Origin: Roseobacter sp. HKCCD6576-2
GTDB lineage: Bacteria > Pseudomonadota > Alphaproteobacteria > Rhodobacterales > Rhodobacteraceae
Direction of reading: 5' to 3'
Assembly: GCF_013179285.1 (NCBI RefSeq)
Contig: NZ_WVNW01000008.1
Span: forward strand, 1-47,379
DNA: 47,379 nucleotides
Positions 42,123 to 47,379 of this stretch are shown one piece after another. The notes beneath the pieces are model-generated. The model had not been told where the DNA came from. It made no database searches and saw nothing but the letters and a program-made list of their open reading frames with translations. Each line of letters begins with the position of its first letter. Positions within the stretch are counted from its first letter, which is position 1. Made by a program: the position numbers and the translations under genes.

Positions 42123-43625
42123 ATGTTGGGCGATCTAATTACATCCGGTGCGGAACTCTTCTTCACGCCAGAGGCGATCCTTCTGACGGCTCTGGGTTGT
42201 CTGGCGGGGTTGGTCATCGGAGTTCTGCCGGGCCTCGGGCCACTGATGGGGATTATCCTGATGCTGCCCGTGGCCTTCTATCTGCCCCCTGTCCCGGGGA
42301 TGGGTATGCTGGTGGCGATTTTCGTCGGTGGTTCCTGCGGCGGTGCGGTCACGGCGATCCTACTGAGAATTCCGGGCACACCGATTGCGGCGGCGACCTT
42401 GCTCGACGGGCATCCGATGGCCGCGAAAGGCCGGGCGGGCGATGCAATTGGCCTGGCCGTGTCCGCTTCGGCGATTGGAGGCGTTTTTGCCGGGCTGATC
42501 TTGCTCGTTTTCTCGCCGCTTCTATCGGCCATGGCACTGCGCTTTGCGCCACCGGAGTACTTCGCGCTCGCCCTTCTCGGCCTCCTTTCAATTGCGGTCG
42601 TTGCGCGCGAATCGACGATTAAGGGGCTGATGACCGGAGCTATGGGCCTGATGTTGTCGACCATGGGGACCGACAGCTTTAGCCAAGCCTATCGTTTCAC
42701 CTTCGACAATTTCAATCTGCTGAATGGCTTTCATATCGTCCCGGTTGTTGTCGGCCTCTTCGCGTTGTCCGAAATGTTCCTGCAGATCCAAGCTGGAAAA
42801 CTAGAGGCAAAGCCCGATGTCCAAAACGTGCGCGTCTCAATCGCGTCGATCCGGCGGGCCATGGGGCACAAGGTCAACCTGCTGCGCTCAAGCGCAATCG
42901 GCACATTTTTTGGTGCGCTGCCCGGGGCCGGAGGCGTGATCTCGGCCTTCACAGCTTATGCTGTGGCCAAGGCGCGGTCGAAGCCCGAGGAGGGCTATGG
43001 CGAGGGCGCCGAGGGGGGCGTTGTCGCGACCGAAGCTGCAAACAACGCCTGTTGTGGGGGCACGCTCATCCCCACCCTGTCGCTCGGCATCCCTGGCGAT
43101 GCGTCGAGTGCCGTGCTGATGGGGGCTTTGTTCCTGCTTGGATTCTTCCCGGGACCAGAGCTCTTCGAGCAGAACGTCGATGTCGCAGGCGGTATCATCT
43201 TTGCCTACCTAGCGGCAAATGTCTTCCTGCTATTTTTGGGCATCCTGCTGACACCGGTCTTCGTCTCGGTCTTGAAAGTGCGCAAGAAATACCTGATCCC
43301 AATCGTCTTACTCTTGTCGGCAGTCGGGGTCTTCGCACTGCAATCCTCAACCTTCGATCTTTGGGTCATGCTCGGGTTCGGCGTTCTGGGCTATATCCTC
43401 CGTCGGTTCGACTATCCTCTTGCCCCGATCGTCATCGGAATGATCCTGGGCCCGATTGCGGAAGCGAGTTATCGCCGTGCCCTCCTTATCTCTGACAACG
43501 GGCACTGGATCTTCGTCGAGCGACCGATCTCAGGTGTGATTTTGCTCACTTGCGTCGGGCTGGCGCTGGCTTTCTTGCCCCGAAAAGGCAAATCAACCGC
43601 ATTAGAAGACTCGCTGAAGAGATAG
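42123..43625 (+). CDS. tctA: Tripartite tricarboxylate transporter large permease subunit
   Basis: A 500-residue polytopic membrane protein with about 11-12 helices. The two signature loops of TctA are present: GVLPGLGPLMGI (about 33-44) and GALPGAGGVISAF (about 264-276), along with the conserved ATEAANNACCGGTLIPTLSLG stretch shortly after, which is 20-odd residues of near-invariant family sequence. Full length; last gene of the operon. It forms the transport channel, driven by the proton or sodium gradient. Confidence 0.92.
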   Translation: MLGDLITSGAELFFTPEAILLTALGCLAGLVIGVLPGLGPLMGIILMLPVAFYLPPVPGMGMLVAIFVGGSCGGAVTAILLRIPGTPIAAATLLDGHPMAAKGRAGDAIGLAVSASAIGGVFAGLILLVFSPLLSAMALRFAPPEYFALALLGLLSIAVVARESTIKGLMTGAMGLMLSTMGTDSFSQAYRFTFDNFNLLNGFHIVPVVVGLFALSEMFLQIQAGKLEAKPDVQNVRVSIASIRRAMGHKVNLLRSSAIGTFFGALPGAGGVISAFTAYAVAKARSKPEEGYGEGAEGGVVATEAANNACCGGTLIPTLSLGIPGDASSAVLMGALFLLGFFPGPELFEQNVDVAGGIIFAYLAANVFLLFLGILLTPVFVSVLKVRKKYLIPIVLLLSAVGVFALQSSTFDLWVMLGFGVLGYILRRFDYPLAPIVIGMILGPIAEASYRRALLISDNGHWIFVERPISGVILLTCVGLALAFLPRKGKSTALEDSLKR

Positions 43626-44158
43626 TGCCTCATCAGGGATTGCGTCCTTTGGGGCGCAGGCCGTTTTTCGGACGCGACTTGGCAGACCGACGGAAATCCG
43701 GTGATGGTGTTGCATTGTCAACCGATCCGGACTGTAGAACCAATATCGTTGCACCCATATGAGCGCGCGAAACGTCCCGCGGAGTATCAGAGAGAAACCT
43801 TAACGACCTGAGAAGGGTTGGCGCCACACCTGAACACGATCCGTGCGCAACCGACCTGGGCACCAATTCGTCAGCATGAGGTCAATGCGAAAGCCTCCAG
43901 TTATTGTAGCCGGAGACCCCTTGCCCGTGCGCCCTGCCCCGCAGGTTGTGATGATTCTCAGGATTATTATTGCCTTGAACCGATGATACCCAGACTCTGC
44001 GCTGGACGTCCGCTCTGGAGAATTGCAGTGCGGCACCGTGAACTGCAGGTTTGGCCGTTCTCACACATCTAACCAGCGTCCGACGGTGAAGCGCGGCGTG
44101 TCACCTAGGTCGTCAGCGGGCCCTTTCTACCAAATGCTGCATGATGCACGCACGTCAG
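43626..44158. other. Intergenic stretch between tctA and the GntR gene
   Basis: About 530 bases. Overlapping short frames on both strands lack ribosome-binding sites and family features. No clear terminator hairpin with a T-run was found after tctA. Probably decayed sequence. Confidence 0.4.
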
Positions 44159-44872
44159 CTAGCCAGAACTACGAAATTGTGGCGCCCCTGGTGCAAGTTG
44201 AAGTGCCTCGATTATCGCTTCCAGATGCGTTCGCATTTTGGCCTCGGCCTCCTCGGGATCATGGATCGCAATTGCATCAACGATCTGCTGATGCTGATCA
44301 CTATGCCGCCCCTTGAACTCGCTGATGCCGATGTGCCGGTATGTACGATCCCAATGCGTTTGCCATTTCGACCGTCGTCTTGCGTCAGAAAGGAAGGTGA
44401 GGATCGAAGACAAGATCGGGTTTCGCGCAACAGTCGCAATGGTTCGGTGAAAGGTATCATCCGCCTTCTGGCACGCAAACCTGTCCGGTGCGGTACGTCC
44501 CGCTGAGACACATTCGTTTAGCTTGGCAACATCCTCTACTGTCGCTCTGCGTGCAGCTTCTGCCGCAACCGCGGGCTCGATCAAGTATCTTGCTTGCACC
44601 AGCTCCTGAACTGATGTGGCATGTACCAAGAGGTTTTCGCGAAGCGGAGCCGTGTCAGGCCGTGGACCAAAGAACGTCCCTTGTCCGACATGACGCCAAA
44701 CGTCGTTTTCTTGCTCCAGCACCAAGATCGCACGTCGGAGTGTTTCGCGACTGCATGAAAACTGCTGCGCCAGCGCCCGTTCAGAAGGGAGCTTTTCCCC
44801 AATGGCCAGCTCGCCTGAGTGCAGAAGCGCCCGTAGGCCCGCAAGCACGGTTGTCGCTCTTGTGTATCGCAT
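44159..44872 (-). CDS. GntR-family regulator, FadR/FCD subgroup
   Basis: From the ATG at 44872 the gene encodes 237 residues: an N-terminal winged HTH (LAIGEKLPSERALAQQFSCS, then RETLRRAILVLEQE) and a helical FCD effector domain with the metal-binding pattern (DDTFHRTIATVARNP, then HQQIVDAIAIHD). In-frame ATGs at 44908 and 44926 exist but would put the likely operator inside the gene. It is divergent from the TSUP transporter gene, which it probably controls in response to an organic acid. Confidence 0.85.
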   Translation of the reverse strand: MRYTRATTVLAGLRALLHSGELAIGEKLPSERALAQQFSCSRETLRRAILVLEQENDVWRHVGQGTFFGPRPDTAPLRENLLVHATSVQELVQARYLIEPAVAAEAARRATVEDVAKLNECVSAGRTAPDRFACQKADDTFHRTIATVARNPILSSILTFLSDARRRSKWQTHWDRTYRHIGISEFKGRHSDQHQQIVDAIAIHDPEEAEAKMRTHLEAIIEALQLAPGAPQFRSSG

Positions 44873-44881
44873 AACAATTTC

Positions 44882-44903
44882 AGACCAATTTGTAGACCAA
44901 TTT
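44882..44903. promoter_or_regulatory. Direct repeat in the GntR-TSUP spacer, putative operator
   Basis: agaccaattt occurs at 44882-44891 and again at 44894-44903, a 12-bp period, between the divergent starts. GntR regulators often bind such sites at their own promoters. Confidence 0.45.
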
Positions 44904-44946
44904 ACCATACTGCTAACGGTCCACAAAATAGATCGAAGGAATTGTT

Positions 44947-45696
44947 GTGGCGGAGGTAGCTGTAATCATTGTGGCTGGGTTTCTTTGCGGGGCGTTGAAC
45001 GCCATTGCAGGCGGAGGAACCTTCGTCACACTGCCTGTTCTCATATGGATTGGCATACCGCCAATCGTCGCAAACGCGACAGCGACGACGATGGCAGTGC
45101 CCGGCTATATTGCAAGTGCCTGGGCCTACCGGCACGACATTCGCGCTGAGGGCGCCCTTCGTCTTGGAACGATAATCATGATCGCCGCAATTGGCGGTGT
45201 ATTGGGCGCTGCGCTTCTTATTATTACGTCGCCGGATGCTTTCCTGGCACTCATTCCGTGGCTTCTACTGGTAGCAACACTTCTGTTCGCTTTTGCGCCT
45301 CAGGTTCAGAAGCTGTCCGAAGACGGCAACATCGGCCTGCATACGAAAACGACAGCAATCATCATCGTTCTTTTGGTGACGACCTATGGAGGCTACTTTA
45401 ACGGCGGGTTGGGTATCATCATGCTCGCCGCACTTGCTTTACAGGGCTATCGTGACATTCACGGAATGAATGGGGTTAAAAACCTGCTCGCGTCCATTTT
45501 GTCTATTCTCTCCGTAGTCACATTCATGACTGCCGACCTGATCGCATGGGATGCTGCCATCTCTATGGCTGTTGCAAACATATGCGGTGCATATGCTACG
45601 TCAAAGCTTGTCCGACGCATGACGCGGACCGACGTCTTGCGCGGGGTGATCATTGCCATTGGAGCATCTATGACTCTTGTTTTCTTTGTTGTCTGA
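44947..45696 (+). CDS. TSUP (TauE/SafE) family membrane transporter
   Basis: A 249-residue membrane protein starting at GTG (44947), with about eight helices. The two pseudo-repeats typical of the family are visible: CGALNAIAGGGTFVTLPVL near the N-terminus and TTYGGYFNGGLGIIMLAAL in the second half. TSUP proteins export sulfite, sulfoacetate or related organosulfur or C2 anions. With a sulfatase-linked operon nearby, an organosulfur role is possible but only inferred. Confidence 0.85.
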   Translation: MAEVAVIIVAGFLCGALNAIAGGGTFVTLPVLIWIGIPPIVANATATTMAVPGYIASAWAYRHDIRAEGALRLGTIIMIAAIGGVLGAALLIITSPDAFLALIPWLLLVATLLFAFAPQVQKLSEDGNIGLHTKTTAIIIVLLVTTYGGYFNGGLGIIMLAALALQGYRDIHGMNGVKNLLASILSILSVVTFMTADLIAWDAAISMAVANICGAYATSKLVRRMTRTDVLRGVIIAIGASMTLVFFVV

Positions 45697-46392
45697 TCCT
45701 CCGTTTTTCTAAACATACCGGCGGACCACTTCATTGGGGAAGACCGCCGTGGCTTGAGCAGATAAGGTTCAAACGACATGAACTCGAAGACCAGCGCTTT
45801 CGATTGCGTCAATATTTGCTGGGAAAAGCATGCACCCGTTCCATCGAGATATCCAAGATGCCCGTATCCTCTTGAACCAGCCGAGCGAGCACGGTTGTAA
45901 TCGCTGGCTTCTTTCACCCCTGCGACCGCCGCCACGAAGATCGTCGGTGACGACCACATCCGGCTCGTATTGAGCCAGCCATTTTTATCTTCAGGATGGC
46001 AACCGTCGGGGTTTAGACCAGAAACCCATGACGCGCCGCAGTCCGTGAGCCATTGGCCGACAGAGAGCGCATCGCTAACTATGCCGTTGGTCACCGCCAC
46101 AGTCGTCACCCTAAACCCCTCCATGCGTTGTGTCATTGTTATTCAATCAAGCGCTCAACTGGCCTGGGGTCTTTTCACGCCGCTCCTTACCCAACCGCTG
46201 CGGACCTAGCTCAGGCAAAGCTTGGCAGTTGCGCCGGAAGCCCGATCCTAGCGTTCTCTGTGGCTTCATCGAAGAGGTTCCGAAACGAACGGCCATACAT
46301 CGGAAGGTTTCTTCGGCATATCGATTAAGAGAGTTGGATCCGCCCCGCGATTGCGTCGCTGCTGTGGTCTACTGTTGCGGAACTTAGTTGAC
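45697..46392. other. Decayed sequence between the TSUP and H-NS-like genes
   Basis: About 700 bases. On the minus strand, protein-like pieces (QYEPDVVVTDDLRGGG, then AITTVLARLVQEDTGILDI) appear in different frames, as if one gene had taken several frameshifts. I could not identify it. Confidence 0.4.
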
Positions 46393-46722
46393 TTATTTGA
46401 TCCGCATTGAGGCTTCATCTCGGCCGCGAGCGAGCGCATCTTTGAACCATTTGGGTCTGCGACCTCTACCGCTCCAGGTTTGTGTCGGTTTTTCGGGGTG
46501 ACGGTATTTTGGAGCACTTAGAGTTTTGCGCGTCGCGGTGAGTTCTTCCAGGGAGAAGCCCATCTCTCGGGCGGCCGCCTGCGCGGCGGCGAGCGCGGCT
46601 TTTTTCCGCTCCGCCTCTGCAGCCTTGATCGCTTCTTCAACCTTGATCTGCAGTGCCTTCAGTTCGTCTGGGGACATCCCATCAAGGTATATGGTCATTC
46701 CGGTTTCATTTTCTTGTCCCAT
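46393..46722 (-). CDS. H-NS family nucleoid-associated protein
   Basis: A 109-residue protein from an ATG with a strong AGGAGG ribosome-binding site; a longer frame to 46836 is not needed. Residues 10-65 form a coiled-coil dimerisation helix (SPDELKALQIKVEEAIKAAE and on). The C-terminal DNA-binding signature is KYRHPEKPTQTWSGRGRRP followed by KWF, the classic H-NS/BpH3 motif. It would bind AT-rich DNA and silence foreign genes, a fitting neighbour for an island-rich region. Confidence 0.9.
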   Translation of the reverse strand: MGQENETGMTIYLDGMSPDELKALQIKVEEAIKAAEAERKKAALAAAQAAAREMGFSLEELTATRKTLSAPKYRHPEKPTQTWSGRGRRPKWFKDALARGRDEASMRIK

Positions 46723-46846
46723 AAGGACCTCCTCATTTAAAAGAGCTCCCCCGATCTGTGCCAGTGAGGTTAGTATACACTGACCGGGAGAGAGTTGGTG
46801 TTCATGCAGTGAAGGCAGGGCCACTGCACGACGCATCTCGTCCCGC

Positions 46847-47254
46847 TTAAGCGAGATCGATCAACGTATCGAAGCTCCCATGGTTCATACCGAGGAAGCT
46901 GTTACGGACACGGAGGTCCTGAGACCGGCCGAAGGTCTTTATGAGGTTAAGAATGTGGTCATGTCGGGCGACGAGCTCATATCGCTCAAATCCTGCTACA
47001 GTTTCGGACCCCGCGAGTATGTTCCGGAAGATCAACCGCATTCCGGGGGCTGGCCCATAAAACTCTTCTGAGACGACATTGAGGGCTTGCAGCACGAGGT
47101 GGTTGGGCGTTGAGATGACACCGAACTGGGCAAACTCCATTTTCGAGCGATCATCTCTTGCTGTCGTGATCCGAAAGAACGGTCCCTTCGCGCATCTGCC
47201 TCGAAGCTGCCATGTGTGGCAGTCTGTTAGTATTGTGAACTCTCGAGGCCTCAT
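46847..47254 (-). CDS. Hypothetical protein
   Basis: From an ATG at 47254, with GGAGG eight bases upstream, the frame encodes 135 residues starting RPREFTILTDCHTWQLRGRC. The rest has alternating strands and helices (FGVISTPNHLVLQALNVVSE, EFYGPAPGMRLIF) and no known motif. The frame stays open to 47374 but the added part is Arg/Ala-rich and unlike a real N-terminus. Function is unknown. Confidence 0.45.
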   Translation of the reverse strand: MRPREFTILTDCHTWQLRGRCAKGPFFRITTARDDRSKMEFAQFGVISTPNHLVLQALNVVSEEFYGPAPGMRLIFRNILAGSETVAGFERYELVARHDHILNLIKTFGRSQDLRVRNSFLGMNHGSFDTLIDLA

Positions 47255-47379
47255 GGCCATGCCTCCGCGCCGCCCTCGCGCGCGACCTCGGACTGCTGCT
47301 GCTCTGGAGTTGGGACCAGGTATCTCATAGCTCAGCAAGCGCCTCGCGCGCTCGTAGGACAGGGCGCAAAACAAAATCA

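Noticed and set aside
45459-46136. A 225-codon minus-strand frame
   Set aside because: Its C-terminal third is antisense to the well-supported TSUP gene and the rest mixes pieces of several frames.
1-47379. CRISPR arrays, rRNA genes or riboswitches
   Set aside because: No regularly spaced repeats of CRISPR type, rRNA segments or recognisable riboswitch cores were found on reading either strand.

Overview
The window looks like accessory DNA from an alphaproteobacterium, probably a Rhodobacterales/Roseobacter-group member. This is inferred from GC-rich coding sequence, a TctCBA tricarboxylate transporter, an N-formylglutamate amidohydrolase joined to a peptide ABC transporter locus, an H-NS-like protein of the short alpha/beta-proteobacterial type, and many decayed intergenic stretches. 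No rRNA, CRISPR array or plasmid replication gene was seen.

Layout. (1) 0.2-3.8 kb, minus strand: a compact RiPP locus with two different small precursor peptides, each followed by its own radical SAM enzyme (a SPASM enzyme, then a C-methyltransferase-like enzyme of the RiPP maturation family). (2) 4.3-7.1 kb: a HEAT-repeat gene split by one in-frame TGA, and gene fragments including a truncated GNAT acetyltransferase. (3) 7.4-21.6 kb, plus strand: a three-gene operon of very large proteins (1034 aa unknown, 1647 aa DEAD/H helicase with a DUF1998-like C-terminus, 2027 aa acidic P-loop ATPase). It resembles a defence system but does not match one I can name. (4) 21.6-23.9 kb: decayed sequence ending in a truncated dppB start. 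(5) About 23.9-34.4 kb: a mobile island inserted in a dpp-type peptide transporter locus. It carries a serine recombinase, a SPARDA-type short Argonaute pair (nuclease-APAZ plus inactive PIWI), and a translationally coupled hipB-hipA-HelD-like helicase operon. (6) 34.3-36.4 kb: the truncated peptide-binding protein and N-formylglutamate amidohydrolase. (7) 36.6-43.6 kb: a frameshifted glutamine amidotransferase, then a LysR regulator divergent from a sulfatase-TctC-TctB-TctA operon. (8) 44.2-47.4 kb: a GntR regulator divergent from a TSUP transporter, an H-NS-like protein and a hypothetical gene.

The most unusual object is nested in the island: a complete 2100-bp IS1595-family transposon (28619-30718) with 28-bp terminal inverted repeats (26/28 identical) and an exact 8-bp target duplication. 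It carries as passengers two small protein genes and a tRNA gene. The tRNA has a leucine-type class II body, discriminator A and encoded CCA, but its anticodon is UGG (proline) and its variable arm is about twice the usual size. If charged by LeuRS it would put leucine at CCA (and perhaps other CCN) codons.

The transposon landed inside a control array. Three TATC-N6-GATA sites, spaced exactly 49 bp apart once the insertion and one duplication copy are removed, lie upstream of hipB. This is the kind of operator array expected for HipB, and the insertion has separated the distal site from the other two.
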